DNA of 12,445 nt from Smittium culicis (GCA_001970855.1 LSSN01004249.1:1-12445), one strand, 5' to 3'. Counted from the first letter of the stretch, positions 1-8,935 are shown. The notes: a model not told the origin generated them from the letters alone. A program made the numbers and translations.

Positions 1-19
1 AAAAAAAAAAAAAAAAAAA
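1..19. repeat. poly(A) tract at window edge
   Basis: Nineteen consecutive A residues open the window and are followed directly by a sequence of much higher G+C. The tract could be the retroposed tail of an element lying outside the window, or simply a low-complexity edge where an assembly stopped. Nothing in the window decides between these. Confidence 0.9.
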
Positions 20-41
20 CGATAGTCGATCGAAACCATGA

Positions 42-461
42 AATAGCAGGTATTTCATCCACCGGTGGACGGTAGATCGGAAAATCGGCAAAAAAGGCAA
101 CTGGGTTGACCTTCAAGTAATTTAATCAGACCTGAATCTGATCCTCCAAGATATTCGAAAAATGCGTATGGACACATTCCGGACCACCCAGCGCCTGTCA
201 AACATGATAATAGCTGACCAAAAAAATTAAAAAAATTTTTTTGTCCCCTGCTGCAACGTGTGTGCTCCTAAGACGGTCGACCACATCTTTCTAAGCTATA
301 TTCAGAGGCGAAATCACCGATAATCGACAATCGGCTCGTTCATCCGACACTGATCAGTTCTGAAAAAAAAAATTTTACTTTCTAATCTAATCGAAGCCCA
401 GTTGAGACTAGTTGGCAAACTCCTTGAGTGGGGAGCGGAGAGTCAGGAAAAAATTTTTTGA
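42..461 (+). pseudogene. Degenerate LINE-like RT C-terminal (zinc-knuckle) fragment
   Basis: One plus-strand frame reads from the codon after a TGA at 39-41 to a TGA at 459-461, with internal stops at 123-125, 228-230, 321-323 and 351-353. It encodes IRKMRMDTFRTTQRLSNM at about 157-210, then VPCCNVCAPKTVDHIF at about 243-290, and later IEAQLRLVGKLLEWGAES at about 391-444. The CxxC followed by a DH-containing stretch resembles the 'CPxC...ETxDHxxxxC' knuckle found after the reverse transcriptase in many LINEs; the preceding RxxTxxRL stretch fits the same region. The final Cys of the knuckle is replaced by Tyr. G+C is far above that of the flanks. The stop at 228 lies inside an A/T tract that looks like a later expansion. 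I do not see the RT palm, so the family is uncertain; it could be another retroelement or a host exon. Confidence 0.4.
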
Positions 462-3400
462 AAAAAATTTTTTTATCATTTTTTTCAAACTTGTAAATCA
501 TGTTTAATAAAACCTCCGAGACTGATAAAAAAAAAAGTAGGTGTTTGTATCCAATTTATTCAATGAACATTTTGAATCCAACCCGACCCAAGTATAAAAG
601 TTATTAGGATGGCCATTGTGATTTTTACTGATGGTGAACCCTTCGATAATTGTGATCTAATTTTTTTTGGAGGAGAAGGAGGAGTATTAAATGTTTATTA
701 CGATTAAATTTGTATAGAAACAAAAAAAAAAGAAACCTATATAATTTCATTTCCTGTAATTTACTATTAAAAAAAAGCTTTGTGTGAAGATATAAAATAT
801 TTTTCTAGATTAATTATTTTAAAATAGAAAAAATTATTTAGTTACTTTTATACACTGTAAATATAGCTTATTATTTTTGATGTGTTAATTTTTGTATATA
901 AAAGATATGTTGCATATAATATAATTTTAATGATACATTACACCAGATATTTTTTTTAAAAAAAAAAAAAAAAGAAATACAAAAAAAATATACCTGAAAT
1001 GTAAAAAGTAGACTCCAAATATCGTATGCATGAAAAAATAAAACTCTAATCGCAAAAGTAAAAACAGTATCTTGCATATGAATCCTTTTTTTTTGTAAAA
1101 AAAAAACAAATTAGTTAATAAATAATCTTTTTAAAAGATTGAAGAATACAGCATCAACTACAACCATACAATCACATACACACACAAAAAAAAATAGTTT
1201 AATATTAGAATAATCAAATCCTGAACAGTGAATCACTAAATATATTGGAAACACTGCAAGAAATTATTTGGAATAAAATGCAAATTAATCAAAAGATTAT
1301 ATCTACATGGCATAAAAGCTGCGAGAAATTACTCTAGTGACAATCATAATGGCTACATAAAAGGATAAATAAAAAAAAAAGCTCAACTTTTACTTTCAGA
1401 TTTTATTTAACATCAATGGAAATTTTTCGGAAAGACAAGCTAAATATATCATAGGACAGGGTTTAAAACGAAAATTAAACATTAAATACGGAATTTATCT
1501 TTACTTTAGAAAATCGTTTAATTTTAAAGATAGTAATATTTTATGATTAAAGTGAAATCACGATAGTTTTACTGTATTTTATATACAATAGCAGTATATT
1601 TAGCAGTTATTTTTAAAATAAACTTCAATTTAAGCTATTTGACATAAAATGGTATTAAAATATCATCAATAGTGTATAATGTATAGGTTAAAATATTTTT
1701 TTCTTTTTGAATAAATATAAATTCATAGAAAATGAAAATAATTATATAAACATAAATTTAATGCAGCGATCTAAAATCAAATTATATAAAAACTTATTTA
1801 GATTTGTTTTTTACTTAGCTTACTCTTTGAAATTCATAAAGATATACATTTTATGTGGATATATCATTGGTTATAAAAGGTCCAATATTAATAAGACACA
1901 AAATTTTTATAGAAATTCTTAATTAGATTAAAATTAATGCGATTATAATATACTCTAGTTCAATAATATTTAATTATTATCTGAATGTATCAGTCGTATA
2001 ATAAAGATGATAAACGATTTTGAAAAATAGAGGAATAAAGTAAATGGAAAATTAAGCATTGTCTGAGGAATTATTTACAATTTTTATTAACATCAGAATA
2101 CATTTAACCGATAATGTCATTCATTAGCTTAATAGTGTTATAATTTTCGGTTAAAGGTACAACTTAAGTATTTAGTAAAAAATTTTTCATGTTTTTAGTG
2201 TAACATCTGATTTACTAAAAATAGTGTGTTTATTTTTGCTAAACTAAGAATTTTGGAGAATTTTTTCATTCGCTATATTTTATTGGTATAAATCATTCTG
2301 ATATCATATTTATTATATACAAGCGTGAATAATTAACCTTACTGAATAAATACAAAAAAAAAATTAATTGAAGCAAATATTAGAATAAATTGTTAATTAT
2401 CATTGCCGTGCTGTTAAATAAAAATATATACATCTGTCACGAAATCTTTACTATATGCTGCAAATATCGGAAACCAAAAAAATATACGCTTTGAAGATTA
2501 TATATTAGTTTTTTTGTTTTCAAGCAAGTTATTTATTTAACGTAAAGTAGGAAAATCTTGAATTTTTTATTTATAATAGAAATATTTAAATTAGTCAAGC
2601 ATAAATTTTATGCAGTTGCTAAAATCAAGTTTTGTGATTTAGGAATGATAAAAATAGCTCTTTAATTATTACTTTTAATTCAAAATCGATATATAATATG
2701 TGGCTATATTTTTCCAAAATGAATATTTTATTTGTGCTAAAAAGTACAAAACGGCCTTATTACCATTTTTATTTAGATTAATATTATCTATAATAATAAT
2801 CTACTTATTGTTTATATTGGTTTAATACATGAAATAAATAATGTCTTAAACTTGATTTTACTTGGCTATTAAATTTTCTTATTCGATTTTATCTTTCTAT
2901 ATTATAATATTATAAGAATATCATAAAGATATGAAAAGATTTTGTTGTAGATTTATATTTTATTCATAAAAATTCAAATATTCTTTGAAGAATACAAGTG
3001 AAATTAATTTTAAAATGACAATCATATCTTTATTATTTTTTACGTAAAAATGAATGGTTTTTTTTACGAGAGGGATTTAATATGCTTTTTATATATTTTA
3101 AATAACTGTATAAACTCTTTATAGCTTGCTAATTTATATTAAAAAAATTTTTATAAGAAAAAATTTATTCACATCGATTCAAAAATTTGTCATTATTTTT
3201 ATAAGATTTCTAAAAAATATTATTTATATACAAAAATAAAAAATTTTATTGTGTAAAACTACGTCTTAATTTAGTATGTCAATTATTTTAGGGAATAACT
3301 AAACTCACAACACTTTTTTGCTCAAAGTACTCCATAATCAATAAAATTTTTTTTTGGATATTTTGTTGGTTAAATAATTCAGAAAAAATTTTATTTTTTT

Positions 3401-4034
3401 AATTTTATTTTTTTTTACTTATCTACTACTGGATTTTAAAAGGTACTTCAAAAGAATGAATTAAAAGGTATAATTTTTTTAAGTAAAATTAAAATTTATT
3501 ATATCTACAAGAAACCTAGACATATTCTGTCATTCTTGAATCAAAACTCAATTCACAAAATAATCTTTAAATTCCGATGTATTAAGGGTTTTATGTTTTC
3601 ATTTTTTTGAATAAACAACAATAAAAAACGTAATAGACTTTTCTAAACAAAAATTTTCAAAGCTTACCTTATTATACCATATAAAAATATCAAGCCGTAC
3701 ATATAAATTTAATACTACTAATACTAATACTTTTAAAAGAGTAAAGATAAGAAAACTGAATAAAAAATAAAATATACTATTTTTTCAAATATTTAATTTT
3801 TTATGGGAAAATAAGTTGTACTAATTAAAGAAAAATGGTTTCTTAAGTTTAAAATCGCTTATTTTTCATTTTCTTTTTTTTTGCTGGATGTGCGAGGTTA
3901 TGGAATATCGCTATAATACTCTGATTTTCTGTTTTTAGGTCACATACTTGTATTATGGAAATTTTTTTTCATAGGAAATACACTTATTAAACTTGTGTTT
4001 ATCTGGAAATTAAAAATTCGATATTCCACTTATT
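462..4034. other. AT-rich stretch without recognisable genes
   Basis: About 3.6 kb of very AT-rich DNA on both strands. The longest open frames (871-1077 and 927-1109 on minus, 1707-1922 on plus) translate to Phe/Lys/Ile/Asn/Tyr-rich low-complexity peptides and look like chance. Two pockets have higher G+C. At 609-707 (+) a short ATG frame encodes 32 residues beginning MAIVIFTDGEPFDN, and its upstream sequence is also open; it could be an exon remnant. At about 3885-3960 there is a G+C-richer patch containing GGATGTGCGAGGTTATGG, just downstream of the MULE C-terminus, which might be MULE non-coding or terminal sequence. No tRNA-like or rRNA-like sequence was seen. Confidence 0.55.
2103..2155. 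repeat. Small inverted repeat, 9-bp arms
   Basis: TTTAACCGA at 2103-2111 is matched by its exact reverse complement TCGGTTAAA at 2147-2155, with a 35-base spacer. The arms contain three G/C pairs in a very AT-rich setting, which makes them slightly more notable than the many A/T palindromes here. It may be a hairpin or a remnant of a small inverted-repeat transposon; chance is also possible. Confidence 0.3.
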
Positions 4035-4715
4035 TTATGTTATTTTTATATTTATAGTTATATTAGAGCTCTCTTTTGGATTACACAGTTTGTGATTAGC
4101 TGAAGAAATTGATCTTGAATTAATAAAATCAGATAATTCATCTAGCTCAACTTTATTTCTAAAACCTGGCACTTTAATAAAATTTATATAAGAATCGTCT
4201 AATAATTGTTTTATTATACAATAAATTGATTCCTCAGTATCAATTTTTGAAAACTTCTGAGGATATTATTTTTTAAGTAACTCCAAATATATCTATTTGC
4301 AGTATATTTATAGAAGTGCCTTTTCTTATATGATTATTTAAGCCGCAATAACTTGGAAACCTCATTTTTGCTCAAAAATTATTTTTAAATTCTGGAGAAG
4401 GGCTATTATTTGAAATTTTTAAACGGCTTTGATACTGTTCTATCTTTTTTAATGCTAAAACTGAAATTTTTTAGATAGAATTCCTGAATAAAATTCTCCC
4501 AAGATAGTGAGGGTTCTTTTGTGTATCTTAATCTATACTCAGTTAAATTTTTTTATATTGGCTGTATACTGCCAAATTTATATTTTAAAATTCATTTAGA
4601 AGATCTTCTGTATATGCTATTAAATATGATTTTAAAACAAAGTGTACACTTTCATCTTTAGAGGATTTTTTATTTCCAAAGTAAAAATATTAATCAACAT
4701 ATTTATGTAAAATTA
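4035..4715 (-). pseudogene. MULE transposase, C-terminal part (split by DIRS insertion)
   Basis: This is the downstream part of a Mutator-like transposase gene whose first part lies at 9095-10150. Reading down from 4715 the frame gives HKYVD, a stop at 4690-4692, then YFYFGNKK and SVHFVLKSYLIAYTEDLL (about 4644-4591), NINLAVYSQYKK, KNPHYLGRILFRNSI, ALKKIEQYQ and FPSYCGLNNHIRKGTSI. This order matches the region after the DDE core of fungal FAR1/SWIM-type MULE transposases (FGN...SRVExxH, LKSYL, a conserved central helix, then an LPCxH SWIM motif). The SWIM Cys and His appear replaced by Ser and Cys. In-frame stops lie at 4690, 4585, 4543, 4528, 4471 and 4372. After a further stop and a frame change near 4265, an open stretch of 75 codons (4262-4038) continues with YINFIKVPGFRNKVELDELS and ends at a TAA at 4035-4037; whether this tail belongs to the same protein is less sure. 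Clearly non-functional. Confidence 0.68.
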
Positions 4716-4741
4716 ATCTTTGCTCTACGAGCTCGATTAAT
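4711..4741. repeat. 3' terminal extension of DIRS element, copy 1
   Basis: This 31-base sequence outside the left inverted repeat is repeated at 4972-5002 with two mismatches, both T here versus C in the internal copy. It contains the perfect 8-base palindrome CGAGCTCG, and ATTAATC near one end is matched by GATTAAT near the other. DIRS-1 carries a comparable extension on its 3' repeat. Its symmetry makes it a candidate recombination site. Confidence 0.75.
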
Positions 4742-4753
4742 AGTTATTAAAAG

Positions 4754-4898
4754 AGAAGAGAAATATTAAGTGTTATCATCTTTATTGGATAAATAAAACC
4801 GAAATTACAAACCTAAAATAAATATAAAAAAAAAAATTTTTTTTTTTTGAATAACACTGTTAGGCACATAATATTTATCCTTATCATCTTTTCGCATA
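4754..4898. repeat. DIRS 3' inverted terminal repeat (left)
   Basis: This is near-identical to the reverse complement of 8936-9066. Shared blocks include GAGAAATATTAAGTGT, CATCTTTATTGGATAAATAA, ACCGAAATTACA, TGAATAA, CTGTTAGG and ACATAATATTTATCCTTATC. The copies differ by a few substitutions, a 4-base indel near the inner end, and an A/T tract that is A11T12 here but only A4T7 in the other copy. In DIRS elements the repeats carry promoter and termination functions; that role is known for the family and not shown by this sequence. Confidence 0.9.
4826..4848. repeat. A11T12 tract inside the left ITR
   Basis: Eleven A then twelve T residues form a self-complementary tract. The matching place in the right repeat (about 8991-9002) reads as A4T7 on the comparable strand, so the tract has grown in one copy, or shrunk in the other, since the two were made. 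Confidence 0.85.
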
Positions 4899-4940
4899 GG
4901 TAATATATAACTAATAATTATGGAACAGGACCGGGTGGGA

Positions 4941-5036
4941 CTTAACACTTCTCTTATCTTTTAATAATAATAATTAATCTTCGCTCTACGAGCTCGACTA
5001 ATTTTACATTATTTCTCAGAGAAGAGAAATATTAAG
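4941..5036. repeat. DIRS internal complementary region (circle-junction template)
   Basis: The first 17 bases (4941-4957) match the outer end of the right inverted repeat (9051-9067) with two mismatches. The rest matches the left end: 4972-5002 repeats the terminal extension (4711-4741), and GAGAAGAGAAATATTAAG at 5019-5036 repeats 4753-4770 exactly. The block therefore reads as right terminus joined to left terminus, which is the arrangement expected of the internal complementary region used in DIRS-1 to complete the ends and form a circle. It lies just inside the 3' repeat, as in DIRS-1, and abuts the final stop codon of the recombinase frame (5037-5039). Confidence 0.82.
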
Positions 5037-6761
5037 TTACTTCAGAGTGAAAATTGATTCTGTAAAATTAGTACCGGAATCCTTTTAAATACGATAATAG
5101 GTATCAAAAATGAAATAAATGCTCCAATTAGCCTTCTCAATAATTGAATCCACTGATTCCCCTGAGTTTGTTGCTAGTGTTACACCTATTGCTCTCGCTT
5201 TTGGAATCTTGTTCGTTGCATTATCCATTTCATTAGTTGTTATGGATTTAATAACTCTAGAAATACTGTCGAAACTCAAAGATTTGTTTTAGCTCTTTGT
5301 ATTTCTAAATTAATGATTAATTTTAATCTCTGAATTATTAGGGTGCGGTTTTGGGCACAATGTGTGTGCTACTTTATTCTTATATATCTTATAAGCTATC
5401 ACCGGACATAGATCGCTGCCATTGTGATTTTTTATCACTACAACTTTCTCGATAGGATTCCCTCTTCTCTTTTCCTTTGGCGCAATCACTATAAATTTAA
5501 CTGAGCTAATATCTGATCTGGTGCGTGCATCATCGATTCGATGTATGTCACTATCTCTAATTAAACCGCATACCGCTGTTAGCCGGCACGTTTTTGCTTT
5601 CAAATCTTTTATGTTTAAATTCTCATTTAAATATAAAGATTTTAAATATTTGAATATAGGGCTTACCGAAAAATTATCCTTGTTTACCGGGATAATTGTA
5701 TTGTTTATATAATCTATAAAAATTTTTAAGTTGGGGTCCTATACAATCTTATTTTTTTCTATGTTCATTTGATGTATTGATGAGAGGTAATTTTTAATTG
5801 TGGGTGGTTAAAGTTTCTTTACTAAATATAACTCTGACAGGTATTTTATTATGTCAATGGCTGATATTTTCGTATAGTTGTTATTATCTCCTAGCCAGTT
5901 GGTAATTCCTTTCTGTATGCTGTAATACATTGATCTCCTCTTAACCGCCCTCGAGTTATATGTTAAAAGCTTTATAAATGTTTCTTTCAGGCCTTCTTTT
6001 TGTAGTGAGCGCCTGATATTTAACAAGCTGCCAAGCATCAATTTTTGTTCTTGGATAGTGATGATTTTCAGCTGAGGGGGTCTGGAATGATTTATGTTGC
6101 TCTTATTTTCAGCAAGGGCGTTATAGACATCTCCGATATTGTTGGGAACCAAATCGCTGATTCTCAAAGTCGGGTAATCATCGTCAGTGTGACTCTTTCT
6201 CTTCTTGCCTTTTGTATTTCTTGGGAGATCATGTTCCATGGGGGGCAACAATATGGGTTTCTCCATTGCAAACACGTATACATTAGTGCGTTGACCCCCT
6301 GAGCTTTTGGGTCTGGATACCAGCTGTAGTATTTTTCCTCCTTGTAGTTCTGTTTCGATGCAAACAGATCTACATAGTGTGTTCCAAGCCTTGTCTCTAT
6401 CTTCCTGAATGATTGTTTTGATAGAGACCATTCTTTCTGAGATGTCAGTCTGCTGGGCGCATCTGCAGGATTGGGGTTTGTCGGAAAATACATCATTTGT
6501 GGTATGGTATTTGATTTCAGACAATGTAACCAAATTTCTTCTGAAATCATCAATAATGTCTGCGAGGTGGTTCCTCCATATTTCCTGACATATGAAATCG
6601 AAGTGGTATCGTATGAATAGATCAATACAGATTTTCCAAAAACTTTTCGAAGACGAAGAGCTCTTTATATAGCTAATAGCTCCTTCTCGTTTATGTGTAG
6701 GGATACCTGGGAAGGAGGCCACGTGCCTCAGTAGTGTTTTGATCCCACAATTATTCCCCAA
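5037..6761 (-). pseudogene. DIRS tyrosine recombinase (YR) frame, degenerate
   Basis: One minus-strand frame is open for 317 codons (6761-5811) and, after stops at 5808, 5739, 5310, 5289 and 5085, continues to a likely natural stop at 5037-5039. Recombinase similarity begins near 5960 with YNSRAVKRRSMYYSIQKGI, the N-terminal SAM-like helices. It goes on through TCRLTAVCGLIRDSDIHRID (catalytic Arg at 5558), KFIVIAPKEKR, DLCPVIAYKIY, SFDSISRVIKS, then IPKARAIGVTLA, IIEKANWS and FDTYYR. The Trp and the Tyr nucleophile remain, but the His of the HxxR motif is Pro (5202-5204). The part upstream of about 6000 overlaps the RNase H and methyltransferase frame; overlapping ORFs are typical of DIRS-1, so an N-terminal extension of the recombinase may really start there (Met at 6431 or 6266), though chance openness is possible. 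The product would integrate circular DNA copies in the nucleus. Confidence 0.75.
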
Positions 6762-6808
6762 GCGATGTCGCTTGGATCGGTAAACACATCCATTTCTGTA
6801 GTTTCTGC
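6038..6808 (-). pseudogene. DIRS RNase H plus Dam-like methyltransferase domain, degenerate
   Basis: RNase H degrades the RNA of the RNA-DNA hybrid during reverse transcription. The frame shows MDVFTDPSDIAWGIIVG (first catalytic Asp at 6776-6778), INEKELLAI (Glu) and LIYSYDTTSISYVRK. In the last, the usual YSDN Asp is Tyr (6611-6613), so an active-site residue is lost. Next come SEEIWLHC and NPADAPSR, which is the usual end of the DIRS RNase H. The following stretch has VDLFASKQN, KYYSWYPDPKA and YCCPPWNMI; this is the segment described in DIRS elements as similar to phage-type N6-adenine methyltransferases, with CCPPW standing where the DPPY/NPPW motif lies. Stops occur at 6728, 6665, 6164, 6092, 6068 and 6038; those at 6164, 6068 and 6038 fall where Trp is expected. 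The frame differs from the RT frame above and the YR frame below. Confidence 0.75.
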
Positions 6809-7736
6809 TTCAAAAACTCTAAATTCTGGAGAGCAGGTCTTGTAAACTGCACCATTTCAGTTTATTTCTTCAGCTTAATAAGTGAATTTTTCTTCAATTC
6901 TAGTAGGTTCCTCTGCATTAAACGACCAGTGAGGAAGGCTACTGACATTGATTGAGCTTTACCAATGAAGATCTCTAATCCTTTCAACGTCGTCCTTCTC
7001 GCGTTGATAAGTTTGTTGGCTTCCCTTCTGAGGTCCCTTAACTTGTCCGATAGGACTCTCAAGCTCATATATCATGAATTTATCATCATCCCCAAGTGAG
7101 TTATTAACTGAGATGGTATTATTCTGGATTTCTCGAGTTTGATCTTGTATCCCAGGTTGACAAGCTGGGAATATAACATTTCTGTGTACCTTATACACTT
7201 CTCCTTGGACTCACTTATTACCAGTAGATCATTCAAGTAAGCTGAGACACGAATCCCCTGGGTCCGAGCCCAAGCCAGTACCGGCTTGAGAACCTTGGTA
7301 AAGGTGTGCGGGGTCAGCGAGAGTCCAAAGGCGAGGACTCGAAATTGAAACGACCTCCCGTTCCATAAAATCTCAGGTATTTTTTGCATGTCTGGTGAAT
7401 CAGGACATGCATAAAAGCGTCTCCCAGGTCTAAGTACGTCATGTAATCCTTTCTCCTGATCATCCTGCATATGGTTATCAGTGTCTCCATCTTAAACAAA
7501 CGTTCTTATACATAGCTGTTGAGCTTCCTGAGGTCAAACACTGGACGGAGGTCGCCCGTCTTCTTTTGAATTGTAAATAGGTTGCTGTAGAGACCGGTTG
7601 TATTTTTTTTTATTTCCTCGATGGCCGTCTTGGATAGGAGGGTGGCCACTTCCTTCGAGATCGCTTCGCTTGCTTCCCGAGTCATCTTTCTCCTGTAACA
7701 ATGAGGGTGGAGAGTTGGCGGGTGTCCCGCGCTCAC
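6800..7736 (-). pseudogene. DIRS reverse transcriptase, degenerate
   Basis: This copies element RNA into DNA. In the gag frame it begins with EVATLLSKTAIEEI and LYSNLFTIQKKTGDLRPVFD (fingers), then after a TAA at 7506 FKMETL and DYMTYLDLGDAF (motif A with its Asp) up to CKKYLRFY. Near 7365 the reading frame changes, and the palm continues as WNGRSFQFRVLAFGLSLTP, FTKVLKP, LAWARTQGIRVSAYLNDLLV. The catalytic YLDD box has become YLND (Asn codon 7231-7233). Then come LGYKIKLEKSRIIPSQ, a TGA at 7072 where Arg is expected, and YMSLRVLSDKLRDLRREANK, FIGKAQSMSVAF, LMQRNLLEL and a TAA at 6862. A further frame change, probably with a small deletion, near 6800 leads into RNase H. The wording of these blocks (FGLSL, FTKVLKP, LAW) is characteristic of DIRS/Ty3-related RTs. 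Confidence 0.87.
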
Positions 7737-7761
7737 GGCCGTTGGCGCGACCCCTCCGTGG

Positions 7762-7845
7762 AAATTTTTATCAAGTCTTTTTGCGAAAGGAGATGCTTCG
7801 GTCTCGCATCAACACTCTTTTTCGAAACCGTCTTGATAAAAATTT
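7762..7845. repeat. Hairpin-forming inverted repeat between gag and RT
   Basis: AAATTTTTATCAAG at 7762-7775 is the exact reverse complement of 7832-7845, a 14-bp stem. A second, inner stem pairs GATGC (7792-7796) with GCATC (7806-7810), and TTTTTGCGAAA and TTTTTCGAAA occur as near-direct repeats in the two halves. The segment lies where DIRS gag joins RT and contains a TGA at 7809-7811. It could be a small insertion with inverted ends or an RNA structure; I cannot tell which. Confidence 0.6.
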
Positions 7846-7931
7846 TCTTTCTCAGAGAACTTTTCTTTGTCGTCGGGATTGGACCCCTGAACGGGATCAA
7901 AAACCCTTTCTCTACTACGTTTCTCACCAAT

Positions 7932-8849
7932 TCATTGTTGGCAAGCTAGAAACAGACAGTGCGGAACATAGCGAGGCGTCCTCCAAACGGGGAGGAGGTT
8001 GTTTGATCTATTGAGAGCCCGTATTCTTGCCATTTTGAGGAAAATTTTGGCAACTCTTTCCTTGGTACTTTCCACCTTGATTTTGAGAGGTTTTGGGCTA
8101 ATATTTGGCTGTGGCAGCTGGTTGATTTTACGCCGTTGTAGGAAGGAAGCTATACCCTGGCTGCTGACGCTAACGAAAGAGATTACTCTTCTTTTCCTAT
8201 TCTTACTCATCGTTTTCTTAGCAGCGATCATAGTGTCCAATTGATCGTTTTCTATCAATGGCTTCACTGTTGATTCGATCAGCTGAGGAGCGCGACCTGG
8301 GAGCTCTATTGTCTTAATTAAACTGTCAATCCTGCTCTGAATAACCATTGAGGCTAAATCTGATAGGAGCTCTCTCATCGTCTCCATCAGTACAACGTCT
8401 TCGTCTTCCGCATTTATTTGTCTCTTACGGCGTAATTGATCATGGTTATAATGATCCAATAGTCTTGTCAATTGAGCCAGTGATAGCTGTATATTATAAA
8501 GCGCTGAGTCCGTTTTCTTGAAGTTAGGTGGTGCTGCGTCGTTCAGTGGTGGAGGCTGATAGTTCATGGGGATGAACTTTGGACGCTCGTAAATAATGTC
8601 TTTCCTGAAGTCTTCTTCAATCGGGCTTCTGAAGAATTCTTCCTTTATGCTCGGAATAGCTTTGAGTAGTTATGGATAGCCCTCTACTTCCATTATTGGT
8701 GCCCTGGTTCTTATGTGTGGTTCATCACCCTGTGGGTCTACCACATCCATTTTTTGCTCTTGATGGATTCCTTTATGCTCTCTTTGCGCCATCAGGGCAT
8801 TGAAATTTTCAGATAGGTCTTGGATAATCTGCATGTAATGTTGATCCAT
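7932..8849 (-). pseudogene. DIRS gag-like ORF, degenerate
   Basis: The structural protein that would package element RNA. The proposed start is the ATG at 8847-8849 (MDQHYMQIIQDLSENF), the first Met after the 5' repeat and in frame with everything downstream. The frame meets a TAA at 8670-8672, continues with AIPSIKEEFFRSPIEEDF, then has MNYQPPPLNDAAPPNFKK and TDSALYNIQLSLAQLTRLLD, a block I recognise from gag-like ORF1 of fungal DIRS elements, and ends at a TGA at 7932-7934. It is rich in Arg/Lys in its second half (KTMSKNRKRRV). The same frame runs on past the TGA through a short linker, a second TGA at 7809 and into RT, so gag and RT may once have been one reading frame, with the 7932 TGA a mutated Arg codon. 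No zinc knuckle is visible. Confidence 0.7.
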
Positions 8850-8935
8850 TATGTAAGTTATGTTTTAAAGTTATTAAAATTTTTAACCTTAGTTAAAATC
8901 TTAGTATCTAAATTATATTAAGCTGGTAGTGTATT

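Noticed and set aside
871..1109. Overlapping minus-strand open frames rich in Phe
   Set aside because: They are translations of long A tracts on the plus strand and look like chance.
1707..1922. 71-codon plus-strand open frame
   Set aside because: Low-complexity Asn/Lys/Ile/Tyr/Phe-rich peptide in very AT-rich DNA, with no recognisable motif.
7598..8244. Plus-strand open frames of 81-138 codons
   Set aside because: They are antisense shadows of the gag-RT region, which has clear motif support on the minus strand.
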